The translations under genes were made by a program, and so were the position numbers. The notes under the pieces were generated by a model. The model did not search any database and was not told the origin of the DNA. It saw nothing but the letters and a program-made list of their open reading frames with translations. From XN24 sp964462675 (GTDB lineage: Bacteria; Pseudomonadota; Gammaproteobacteria; Steroidobacterales; XN24), in contig CAYWYS010000001.1 of NCBI GenBank assembly GCA_964462675.1, forward strand, positions 62,001 to 126,000: a stretch of 64,000 nucleotides of DNA, in the 5' to 3' direction. The stretch's first letter is position 1. Each line of letters starts with the position of its first letter. This document shows, in pieces, positions 9,965 to 17,708 of the stretch.

Positions 9965-11850
9965 GCCGCAGCCGCAGCCGCTGCCGCGGCGCGCCGGCGC
10001 CGGCGCCACGCGCCCGCGCCGATCGCCGCCAGCGCCACGAGGCCCGGCACCAGCACGATGTTGACGAGCTTCAGTTGCGTGCCGAGTTGCTCGATGCTTG
10101 CGTCGAGTTCGCGCCGCACCTCCCTGAGCGCCCGGCGGATGCGCAGCTGCTCGTCCTGGAAGCGCGCCAGCTCCGCCTCCTGCGCCGGGGTGAACAACAG
10201 CATGTCGCCGTCCTGGCGGGCCAGTTCAAGGTCCAGCAGCTTGCGCTCGGTGTCCTCCAGCTCCGCCTGCAGGCGCTGCTCCTGCGAGCGCAGCCGCGAC
10301 TCTGCCTCGCGGCGCAGCGCCTCGACCCGGTCGAACGGTCGGCTGAAGCTGCCGCGGCTGCGTACGCTGATCAGGTCGCGGCTGCCGGCCAGGTGATCGA
10401 GCGCATTCGTCAGCAGGGCGCCATTGTCGGCGAATGCCTGCGCCAGCCGCTGGCCGAGCAGGCTGCGCACTTGTACCCAGAGCCGGTCGCCGAGCAGGTC
10501 GGTGTCCGCGAACACCAGCATGCTGACCTCAGTCGCCGAGCGAGCAAGGTGCTCGCTGTCGGCCGCCGCACCGGACGGCGGCCCGCCCGCGAAGGCGCTC
10601 GGCAGCACGCCCTCGATCCGCGCCGCGATCGTGCGGCGTTCGCCGGTGGGGACGAAATCGTCCATCAGCACCGAGGGGTCGGGCAGGAAACCAACGCTGC
10701 TCGCCGAGACCAGCATCGACTGCTCGCTGCTCCAGAGCAGCGGGCTGAGCCGGATCGCCGCGCCATCGAGCGGTTCGACGTGCCCGGACGAGGACAGATT
10801 GACGCGGTCGAGCTGCGCCGTGACGACATCGTCAGCGGCCATGCCTTCCGGCCCGATGCCGAGCATCGCCAGGTGGCGTACTGGCGGCCCGCCACCGATG
10901 TTGACCATCAAGGCGTTGGCGAAGTCGAGCAGGACTGTCGAGGGGTCGACGCGAAAACCCCAGGGCTCGAACAGCCGGTTGAGATCGGAAGCGCGGCTTT
11001 CGAAGGCATCCTGCGCCTGGCCGAACAGGGGATCCTGGGCCTCCATCTCGGCATGCGGATCGACGAAGGCCAGCAGCTTGCCGCCGCGCATGACGAACTG
11101 GTCGATCGCGTACAGCGTCGGCTCGTCGAGCTCCTTTGGATGCACGACGAGCAGCAGCTCGACGTCGGCATCGACAGCCTCGATCCGGGTGCCGAGGTTG
11201 CGCAGCTCGAACAGCTGCTCGAGCTGGGAAATTGCCGCCCAGGCGTCGCGGACGCCGCCGGCCAGCGGGTCGAAGCCGCGCACCATCTGCAACGGCGTCA
11301 GCAGGCCGACGACCGGGCGCTGCGGATTGGCCAGCGCCCAGACGAGCCGCGCGAGGTCGTACTCCAGCAGGGATTCGCGCTCGGGCTGGAAGAACGGAAT
11401 GACCTCGATGCCGTCGATCGCATTCGTGCCCGCCAGCCCGATGTAGACCGGATCGCCGACGCCGCCGAGGGATATCGGCTCGAGGCCGAAGCTCGCGGCG
11501 CGATCTTCCTCCTCGGAGAACGGCAGCGGGTCGATGACGTGCAGTCGCAGCATCGGTCCCGCATGCGCGTCGAATTCCTCGAGCATCTCGCGCACGCGCT
11601 GGCCGTAGCTGCGCAGGTAGGGGATGCCCTCGGTCGCGCGCCGCGAGAAGAAGAAATACAGGTTCACCGGCTCATCGAGACTCCCGAGGATGCTGCGCGT
11701 GCCGGCCGAGACCGTGTACAGCCGATGCTCGGTGAGGTCGAGACGGACGCCGCGGAGCAGCACGTCGGCCAGCATCACCAGCGCGATGAACAGCACGGCG
11801 AGCAGCGCCAGTGCCGTGCCACCAAGTGACCTGTTGCGGCGCACGCTCAT
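9961..11850 (-). CDS. GldG-like ABC transporter auxiliary/periplasmic protein
   Basis: A 629-residue protein with an N-terminal membrane helix (LALLAVLFIALVMLADVLL), a long periplasmic region with an ABC-type uncharacterised (GldG-like) fold, a predicted coiled coil around residues 500-590 rich in Glu, Arg and Leu, a second helix near the C-terminus (VNIVLVPGLVALAAIGAG) and a tail of nine alanines. This architecture matches the GldG proteins of gliding-type and related bacterial ABC systems. The ATG at 11850 overlaps the permease stop codon by one base. The substrate is unknown. Confidence 0.82.
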   Translation of the reverse strand: MSVRRNRSLGGTALALLAVLFIALVMLADVLLRGVRLDLTEHRLYTVSAGTRSILGSLDEPVNLYFFFSRRATEGIPYLRSYGQRVREMLEEFDAHAGPMLRLHVIDPLPFSEEEDRAASFGLEPISLGGVGDPVYIGLAGTNAIDGIEVIPFFQPERESLLEYDLARLVWALANPQRPVVGLLTPLQMVRGFDPLAGGVRDAWAAISQLEQLFELRNLGTRIEAVDADVELLLVVHPKELDEPTLYAIDQFVMRGGKLLAFVDPHAEMEAQDPLFGQAQDAFESRASDLNRLFEPWGFRVDPSTVLLDFANALMVNIGGGPPVRHLAMLGIGPEGMAADDVVTAQLDRVNLSSSGHVEPLDGAAIRLSPLLWSSEQSMLVSASSVGFLPDPSVLMDDFVPTGERRTIAARIEGVLPSAFAGGPPSGAAADSEHLARSATEVSMLVFADTDLLGDRLWVQVRSLLGQRLAQAFADNGALLTNALDHLAGSRDLISVRSRGSFSRPFDRVEALRREAESRLRSQEQRLQAELEDTERKLLDLELARQDGDMLLFTPAQEAELARFQDEQLRIRRALREVRRELDASIEQLGTQLKLVNIVLVPGLVALAAIGAGAWRRRRRAAAAAAAAA

Positions 11851-12584
11851 CAATCGGCCTTCCGCATGTCGAGCACGATGGCGTTGGCCGTCAGCCACGC
11901 GCCGATGACGAGCAGGAAATAGACGACGTTCCTGAGCTCGATGACGCCCTTGGACAGCGCGTCGAAGTGCGTCAGGAAGCTAAGCGAGGCGATCGCATCG
12001 ACAAGGAATGGCGGCGCCCAGGCCGAGAAAACGTCCAGCACCAGCGGGAAGCCAGCCAGCAGGAAGCCGAAGCAGACGACCACCGTCAGGATGAAGGCGA
12101 TCACCTGGTTGCGGGTCGTCGCGGAGATGCAGGCGCCGATCGCGAGGAAGCCGCCCGCCATCAGCAGGCTGCCGAGGTAGCCTGTCAGGATTGCCCCGTT
12201 GTCCGGCGCGCCGAGGTAATTTACCGTCAGCCACAGCGGGAAGGTCAGCGCCAGCGCAATCCCGGTGAACAGCCAGGCAGCCAGGAACTTGCCGAGCACG
12301 GCCTCGCTGCGCTTGACCGGCAAGGTCATCAAGAGCTCGATGCTGCCGCTCTTGCGCTCTTCCGCCCACAGCCGCATGGACAGCGCCGGCACGAGGAACA
12401 GGTACAGCCACGGATGGAAGTTGAAGAACGGCATCAGGTCGGCCTGGCCGCGCTCGTAGAAGCCGCCGAGATAGAACGTGAACGCGCCGGCGAGCACGAG
12501 GAAAATGACGATGAAGACGTACGCGACCGGCGTCGCGAAGTAGCTGGCGAATTCGCGCCGCAGGATGATGCCGATATTTCTCAT
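11850..12584 (-). CDS. ABC transporter permease, GldF-like (ABC-2 type)
   Basis: A 244-residue inner-membrane permease with six hydrophobic segments and the amphipathic motif RLWAEERKSGSIELLMTLP typical of ABC-2/GldF permeases. The start ATG at 12584 overlaps the ATPase stop as ATGA. The reading frame stays open much further upstream, but that part merely shadows the ATPase gene. It forms the membrane pore of the exporter with the preceding ATPase. Confidence 0.88.
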   Translation of the reverse strand: MRNIGIILRREFASYFATPVAYVFIVIFLVLAGAFTFYLGGFYERGQADLMPFFNFHPWLYLFLVPALSMRLWAEERKSGSIELLMTLPVKRSEAVLGKFLAAWLFTGIALALTFPLWLTVNYLGAPDNGAILTGYLGSLLMAGGFLAIGACISATTRNQVIAFILTVVVCFGFLLAGFPLVLDVFSAWAPPFLVDAIASLSFLTHFDALSKGVIELRNVVYFLLVIGAWLTANAIVLDMRKAD

Positions 12585-13312
12585 GGCGGCCCGCCTGCGC
12601 AGGTGATGTCGCGGAACACCTCGTCGAGGTCGTGACGCGGCGAGCGCGCGGCCAACGCCGCGGGTGTGTCGTCGGCGACGATGCGGCCGGCGGCGATGAT
12701 GATGGCGCGCGTGCAGACCGCGTGGACCTCCTCGAGGATGTGCGTCGAAATGACGATGGTCTTGCCCGGCGCCATTGCGCGGATCAGCCCGCGCACTTCG
12801 TGTTTCTGGTTCGGATCCAGGCCGTCGGTCGGTTCGTCTAGCACCAGCACCGCGGGATCGTGCAGGATGGCCTGGGCGAGCCCGACGCGGCGCTTGTAGC
12901 CCTTGGACAAGGTTTCGATCGGCTGCTGTATCACGCTGGCCAGCTGCAGTCGATCGATGACCTCGTCGAGCCGGCGACGGCGGGCGTCGCCGGACAATCC
13001 CCGAATGTCGGCGATGAAACGCAGGAACGACGCGGGCGTCATCTCGCCGTAGCTTGGGGCCCCCTCCGGCAGGTAGCCGAGGCAGCGCCTGGCCGCAAGC
13101 GGCGCAGCCTCCACGTCGTGACCGCAGACCGAGGCGCTGCCGCTGGTCGGTGCAAGGAAGCCGGCGATCATCTTCATCGTCGTCGACTTGCCGGCGCCGT
13201 TGGGCCCGAGAAAGCCGAGCACCTCGCCGGGGCCGACGCTGAAACTGATCCGGTCTACGGCGACGAGGCCGCCGAAGGTCTTGTAGAGACTCTCTGTGAT
13301 GATCATCGGCAT
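12581..13312 (-). CDS. ABC transporter ATP-binding protein, GldA-like
   Basis: A 243-residue cytoplasmic ATPase driving the GldF/G-like exporter. Walker A (GPNGAGKST), the signature region (LSKGYKRRVGLAQ) and Walker B (VLVLDEPTDGLDP), then the H-loop (ISTHIL), are all intact and in the usual order. I start it at the ATG at 13312 (MPMIITE); the ATG at 13306 is an alternative, and neither has a strong ribosome binding site. It is the first gene of a four-gene overlapping operon and is divergent from a CBS-domain gene. Confidence 0.93.
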   Translation of the reverse strand: MPMIITESLYKTFGGLVAVDRISFSVGPGEVLGFLGPNGAGKSTTMKMIAGFLAPTSGSASVCGHDVEAAPLAARRCLGYLPEGAPSYGEMTPASFLRFIADIRGLSGDARRRRLDEVIDRLQLASVIQQPIETLSKGYKRRVGLAQAILHDPAVLVLDEPTDGLDPNQKHEVRGLIRAMAPGKTIVISTHILEEVHAVCTRAIIIAAGRIVADDTPAALAARSPRHDLDEVFRDITCAGGPP

Positions 13313-13376
13313 GCAATCCGGAACGCTGCCCGCCGGATGCTCCGCGTGATGCGGGACGGCAGGGTCGCGGGCCAAT

Positions 13377-13404
13377 GTTTTACCATGCGCGACGGAAAAT
13401 TCAA
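13377..13404 (-). promoter_or_regulatory. candidate sigma70-like promoter for the ABC operon
   Basis: On the minus strand TTGAAT (13404-13399) and TAAAAC (13382-13377) are 16 bp apart, about 65 bp before the ATPase start. It is the only AT-rich patch in the divergent gap. Assigned by eye. Confidence 0.35.
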
Positions 13405-13481
13405 CGCGCGGGCAGGTGCTGCTTTGCTCCGCCGGGCGGGTTGCGGTACCGTCATGGCGTCGGTCTGCGGGAGGGCGCGTC

Positions 13482-13913
13482 ATGTACACCATCCGGACGA
13501 TCCTGAGGAACAAGAAGAACGCGGAGGTCTGGTCCGTGATCCCCGAAGACACGGTGCTCGAGGCGATCACGCGCATGGCCAGGCTCGGCATCGGGGCGCT
13601 GCTGGTCATGGACGGCGAGCGCCTCGCGGGGATCCTGTCCGAGCGCGACTATGCGCGCAAGATCATCCTCCAGGGCCGTCGCTCAGCCGAGACGCGCGTG
13701 GCCGAGATCATGACGGCCGAGGTCGCGACAGCCACGCCCGACATGACCGCCCAGCAATGCCTCGGCATGATGACCGAGGGATATTTTCGCCACCTGCCGG
13801 TCGTCGAGGACGGCCGCGTGATCGGCCTTGTCTCGATTGGCGACCTGGTCAAGGCGGTGATCGCCGATCAGCAGGCGGTCATCGAAGAGCTCGAACGCTA
13901 CGTGACCGGCTGA
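13482..13913 (+). CDS. CBS domain protein
   Basis: A 143-residue protein made of a CBS pair (about residues 10-65 and 75-135), with the repeated pattern GIGALLVMDGERLAGILSERD and HLPVVEDGRVIGLVSIGD. Such pairs bind adenine nucleotides and act as energy or ligand sensors. The ATG at 13482 is preceded by GGGAGGG at a good distance. It lies 24 bp before a tiny membrane protein gene on the same strand. The partner it regulates is unknown. Confidence 0.92.
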   Translation: MYTIRTILRNKKNAEVWSVIPEDTVLEAITRMARLGIGALLVMDGERLAGILSERDYARKIILQGRRSAETRVAEIMTAEVATATPDMTAQQCLGMMTEGYFRHLPVVEDGRVIGLVSIGDLVKAVIADQQAVIEELERYVTG

Positions 13914-13937
13914 CGCGAGCGCCGGAGAGGAACGCAC

Positions 13938-14114
13938 ATGTTGGAGGTAGGCGGCCTGTTTGGCCTGATCATCCTGATCCTGAACGTCTACGCGATCGTC
14001 AAGATCGTGCAGAGCAATGCGACCACCGGCAGCAAGGTGCTGTGGATCGTCATCATCCTGCTGCTGCCGGTGCTCGGCCTGCTGCTGTGGCTGTTCCTCG
14101 GGCCAAAAGGGTAG
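13938..14114 (+). CDS. small PLDc_N-type membrane protein
   Basis: A 58-residue protein with two hydrophobic helices (LFGLIILILNVYAIVKIV and VLWIVIILLLPVLGLLLWLF) separated by SNATTGSK and ending in GPKG. This is the pattern of the phospholipase D nuclease N-terminal (PLDc_N, PF13396) mini-proteins. A GGAGAGG lies 7 bases before the ATG. Probably cotranscribed with the CBS protein. Role unknown. Confidence 0.85.
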   Translation: MLEVGGLFGLIILILNVYAIVKIVQSNATTGSKVLWIVIILLLPVLGLLLWLFLGPKG

Positions 14115-14160
14115 CGCCAGCCCGCGCCGTCATCCGCGCAGCCGTGCACCAGGCGTCCGG

Positions 14161-16275
14161 CTACAGCCCGCGCCAGCCGAATTCGACGAACAGGCTGCGG
14201 TCCCGGCCCGGAAAATAGCGGTACTCGCCGAACGCGTAGTCGGCACGCTCCGCGTAGGCCGTGTCCGCGAGGTTATGGATACGCAGCGCAAGGTGCAAGG
14301 TGGCGGACAGCGGTTGCATCACGCGCAGGTGGAGCAAGTCGTGGCCGCCGTAGCGCGCCGTGTTGGCCGCGTCGAGCCAGTAGCGCCCCATCGAGATCCA
14401 TTCGAGTTCGGCCAGCGTTTCCCGCGGCCCGCGCCAGCTGAGCCGCGTGCTGCCGAAACGGCGCGGCGCGGCGTCGGTGTCGTTGCCCGAGCTGATGACT
14501 TCGCCACGGCCGACATCCCGGTTGAAGCGCCAGGTGTGCCGGGCGAAAGACTGGTCGATTTCGAGCCGCAGGCGCTCGCTCAGTTGCCACTGCAGCGCGA
14601 GCTCGACGCCCACGTGCCGCGTGCGGCCGTCGGACACGTTGTAGCCGTCGCCGTCGCGGAAGATGTAGTTGCGCTTCTCCATGCGATAGGCGGCGAGTTC
14701 CCAGCCGAGCGGGCCCGCGAAGCCGCGCCAGCCCAGCTCGATGCTGTCGAGCTTCTCGCTGGACAGATCTGCAACGACCTGGCCGCTCTGCAGCCGGTAC
14801 AGCTCGGTCGCCTGCGGCGCGCGGAAGCCACGCCGCGCCGCCAGCCAGGCGAGCTGACGCTCGGCCGGCTGCCAGCCGAGGCTCAGTTTCGGCGCGAGGT
14901 TGTCGAAGGTATCGCTGCGATCTGCAGGACGGGTGTACAGGCAGCCGCCGGGGCATTCGCTGCCGTCATCGCGCGTGTTGCCGGCCAGCATACGGTTGTC
15001 ATAGTCGTAGCGCATGCGCTCAGCGCGCAGCCCTGCGCCCAGGCTCCAGTGCTCGCTCAGTGGCCGTTCCCAGTGAAGCCAGGGCGCGAGGCTCAAGGCC
15101 AGCACTTCGTAGTCGTAGTGAAAGCCGGGCGGGCGAGTCGCGGCCAGCGCCGGCGGCAAGCCGTCGGCTGCGCCGGCCTGGAACTGTTCCAGCGTGCCCT
15201 CCGCGGCCTCGAGGTCCAGCCCGTAGTGGAGCATTCCGCCGCCGGCCTCGCTGCGCGCGGTGATTTGCATGCCGCCGCTGACCTGGTCGTTGTCCTCGAG
15301 TGGCTGGCCCGGCAGGAAATGCTGCAGGAAGCGCATCGTGCTGGCTCGAAAGTAAGGGCGCAGTTCGATGCGCCGCGCGCCGTCGTCGCGCCGCCAGGCA
15401 AGCGCGGCACGGAAACTGTCGGCGTCGCGATAGGCCTCGGGATTCGGATTGCTACGCCGCAGGCGCCCGTCGCGGTAGGCCTCGAAGCCGGTGATATAGC
15501 CGGCGGTTTCCTGCCTGAGGGTGGTGGCTGCGAGCGTCGCCTGGCGCTCGCGGATGCCGTCGAGCGCGAGCCAGGCGGCGTTGATCTTGCCCTGCTCGAC
15601 GCTGCTGTCCGCACGCCAGCCGCCGTCGTGCATCGCCTGGCCCGTGACGCGAAAACCGCGCTGGCCGTCCCACTGGCCGCCGCTGAAGCGACCGCGCAGG
15701 AAATCGGACGGTCCGGCGTCGAGCAGCGCGTAGTCCTGCCCCTCGGCCGGCGTCGGCATCAGCACATTGACGATGCCGTGCAGCGCATTCGAGCCGGACA
15801 GCGCGCTGCCGGGTCCACGCACGACCTCGATCGTCGCGGCCTGTTCGACGTTCAGCTCGAACAGCTGGTTGACGTTGCAGAAGCCGGCCGGTCGCGACGG
15901 CAAGCCGTCCTCGAGGAACAGGAACGCGCCGCAGGCGCCGGCCCCGGACAGCACCGGCGAGCGGATGCCCACGAGACTCTCCTGGCCGCTGTTCTGCGTC
16001 ACCCAGGCGCCCGGCACGCGCCAGAAAATCTCCGAGGCATGCGTCGGCGCGACCGTCGCGATGGCCCCGCCGTCGATCAGGCCGACATTGCCCGGCGTGG
16101 CCACAATCGGGGTCGCCAAGCGCGTCGCGGTGACTGTCACGGGCTCCAGCACCAGGCCAGCGTCGCTGCCAGTCGCGACGCCCGCAGCGCCAATCAGCAG
16201 GGCGCCGAGGCTCAATCGCCGGATTCGAGCCGCGCGAGCCGCTCGCGGAGTTCTGTCTGCAGTGGTGCCTTGCAC
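14161..16275 (-). CDS. TonB-dependent outer-membrane receptor
   Basis: An outer-membrane gated channel for a scarce nutrient. A signal sequence is followed by a TonB-box-like segment (VTVTATRLA), a plug domain (GVLIDGGA to VVRGPGSALSGSNALHGIVNVL) and a barrel of alternating aromatic strands ending FVEFGWRGL. A short Cys pair region (SECPGGCLYTRP) lies in a loop. The start is uncertain: GTG at 16275 gives six Arg before the hydrophobic core and makes 704 residues; TTG at 16215 overlaps the thioesterase stop as TTGA but lacks a charged n-region. There is no ATG. Substrate unknown; TonB receptors of this size take siderophores, cobalamin or sugars. Confidence 0.85.
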   Translation of the reverse strand: MQGTTADRTPRAARAARIRRLSLGALLIGAAGVATGSDAGLVLEPVTVTATRLATPIVATPGNVGLIDGGAIATVAPTHASEIFWRVPGAWVTQNSGQESLVGIRSPVLSGAGACGAFLFLEDGLPSRPAGFCNVNQLFELNVEQAATIEVVRGPGSALSGSNALHGIVNVLMPTPAEGQDYALLDAGPSDFLRGRFSGGQWDGQRGFRVTGQAMHDGGWRADSSVEQGKINAAWLALDGIRERQATLAATTLRQETAGYITGFEAYRDGRLRRSNPNPEAYRDADSFRAALAWRRDDGARRIELRPYFRASTMRFLQHFLPGQPLEDNDQVSGGMQITARSEAGGGMLHYGLDLEAAEGTLEQFQAGAADGLPPALAATRPPGFHYDYEVLALSLAPWLHWERPLSEHWSLGAGLRAERMRYDYDNRMLAGNTRDDGSECPGGCLYTRPADRSDTFDNLAPKLSLGWQPAERQLAWLAARRGFRAPQATELYRLQSGQVVADLSSEKLDSIELGWRGFAGPLGWELAAYRMEKRNYIFRDGDGYNVSDGRTRHVGVELALQWQLSERLRLEIDQSFARHTWRFNRDVGRGEVISSGNDTDAAPRRFGSTRLSWRGPRETLAELEWISMGRYWLDAANTARYGGHDLLHLRVMQPLSATLHLALRIHNLADTAYAERADYAFGEYRYFPGRDRSLFVEFGWRGL

Positions 16276-16646
16276 TTTCTCTCGTAGTCGTAGGAAACGA
16301 TCCGGCCGCTGCCCTCTGCAGCCACCTTCCCCGCGCGCCGGCTGACGACGACATAGTGCATGACGAAGCCGTCGTCCTCGACCCTGGTGACGCGCGCGCC
16401 GACCGTGACGCTGTCGGGGTAGGCGAGCGGCAGGCGAAAGCGGCAGTCCGTAGCGGCGAGAATCGGGCCGACGCCTGTCGTGCGCATCAGTTCCATGTAT
16501 TCGAGCGCCGCGAAATAAGCGATGCGCGCCGACTCGAAGTAGCGGAAGTAGACGACGTTGTTGACATGGCCGAACGCGTCCATTTCGCCCCACGCCACGG
16601 GGACCTCTATCCGCACCGGAAATCCAGCCAGCGGATCAGCCGCCAT
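16212..16646 (-). CDS. acyl-CoA thioesterase, 4HBT hot-dog family
   Basis: A 144-residue hot-dog fold thioesterase; WGEMDAFGHVNNVVYFRYFE carries the catalytic Asp and the HVNN family signature. These enzymes hydrolyse acyl-CoA thioesters in the cytoplasm, with substrate range not set by the sequence. The ATG at 16646 (MAADPL) is preferred over an upstream in-frame extension lacking family similarity. It overlaps the preceding gene by 11 bp and its stop overlaps the possible TTG start of the TonB receptor. Confidence 0.9.
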   Translation of the reverse strand: MAADPLAGFPVRIEVPVAWGEMDAFGHVNNVVYFRYFESARIAYFAALEYMELMRTTGVGPILAATDCRFRLPLAYPDSVTVGARVTRVEDDGFVMHYVVVSRRAGKVAAEGSGRIVSYDYERKCKAPLQTELRERLARLESGD

Positions 16647-16902
16647 CGGCGGCCGCACGGTTGACGCGTTCGATGATGAAGCTGGGCCGGTCGCCCTTGC
16701 GGTAGTAGACAAACTGGCGGCGCAATTGCTCGAGCTTCGCGTCACGCGCGTCTTCTGCGGCAAACCATTGGTATTCATGCCAGTCTTCGCCGAGCAGCAC
16801 GCGCATCGGGTCGTGCTCCGGCAGGCTCAGGCGGAGGCCCCAGGCCTTGGGGGTGCCCGGCAGGGGGCGGCTGCGATTGTGCGCGTGGCAGGCGTCGGTC
16901 AT
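16636..16902 (-). CDS. hypothetical protein (88 residues)
   Basis: An 88-residue, soluble, charged protein with aromatic-rich core (GEDWHEYQWFAAEDARDAKLEQLRRQ and VYYRKGDRPSFIIERVN). I do not recognise the family. It overlaps the thioesterase gene by 11 bp, which argues that it is genuinely translated. Two Cys/His residues sit near the N-terminus (CHAHN). No membrane segment or signal is visible. Confidence 0.6.
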   Translation of the reverse strand: MTDACHAHNRSRPLPGTPKAWGLRLSLPEHDPMRVLLGEDWHEYQWFAAEDARDAKLEQLRRQFVYYRKGDRPSFIIERVNRAAADGG

Positions 16903-16965
16903 GAGGCGCTTCCGTGTTGCAGTGCTGCGAGCATTATTCGCGGGTCGGCGCGCGGTTGCCAGCGC

Positions 16966-17634
16966 TCAGCGATCGCCGGCGCCCTCCCGGTCCGCCCAGC
17001 CGAGTATTCGCCGCGTCACGAACAGGTAGACCTTTTTGCCGGTGGCCATCCACAGGCGTGAGGTCCATGCCCGCCGGCCGAGCATGGCGCGTTCGCGCGC
17101 CGACAGCCCGGCGGCGCAATACCAGCGCTTGTGCTTGAGGGCATGCCGCAGGTCCTCGCGGCCGAGCAGTCGGAACATCGGGCCGCGCCGGCGCGGCGCC
17201 CAGGCGAGCTGGAAATCGATCAGTCCAGGGCGACCGTCGGGCAGCACCAGCCAGTTGGGCTCCTTGGCGAGGTCGTTGTGAACGACGCCGGCGACATGCA
17301 GCTTGCGAACCAGCGCCAGCGCGGCGCGAAAGTACGCCGGGTCCTGCGGCCGGGCCTGGTGCATCGGGCGGCCCTCGAGCCACGACCGCACCAGGACGTG
17401 CCCGTCCCACACGCGCAGACGGGGCACGTCGGGCACGCCGGCGGCGGCCGCCAGGGCGCGGGCCTCGCGGCGCGCAAGCAGGCGCGCCAGCCCGCGCGTC
17501 CACCAGCGCGCCGTCCTCGTGTCGCGGTGCACCTCGGGGCCCTGTGGGCCGGTGACCCGCGTGACCGTGCCGAACAGGTCGCGCTTCAGGACCTCGGCTG
17601 TCCCGATCGCATCGGAATGGTTGGCGCGCTCCAT
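16966..17634 (-). CDS. RIO/lipopolysaccharide-kinase-like protein kinase
   Basis: A 222-residue protein with a degenerate kinase core: catalytic loop HNDLAKEPNW (HxD...N) and metal loop LIDFQLAW in place of DFG. These are the hallmarks of RIO/Kdo-kinase/InaA-like phosphotransferases. The N-lobe is short and no clear glycine-rich loop is seen, though VTRVTGPQG and the charged HRDTRTAR segment may stand in. The start at 17634 (MERANHS) avoids an extension with no similarity. It is divergent from the large ATPase gene with only 74 bp between start codons. Substrate unknown: surface glycan or protein. Confidence 0.78.
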   Translation of the reverse strand: MERANHSDAIGTAEVLKRDLFGTVTRVTGPQGPEVHRDTRTARWWTRGLARLLARREARALAAAAGVPDVPRLRVWDGHVLVRSWLEGRPMHQARPQDPAYFRAALALVRKLHVAGVVHNDLAKEPNWLVLPDGRPGLIDFQLAWAPRRRGPMFRLLGREDLRHALKHKRWYCAAGLSARERAMLGRRAWTSRLWMATGKKVYLFVTRRILGWADREGAGDR

Positions 17635-17708
17635 GGCCGCGCAGTTTAGACCGTGTCCGGTCCGGGCAGTAATTTGGCGTCTTGCCCGTGGTCGCGGAGA
17701 ATGGGGCC

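Noticed and set aside
11850..13316. A 488-residue permease start far upstream of the ABC-2 motif
   Set aside because: The extra residues are a shadow of the ATPase; the ATGA overlap supports the start at 12584.
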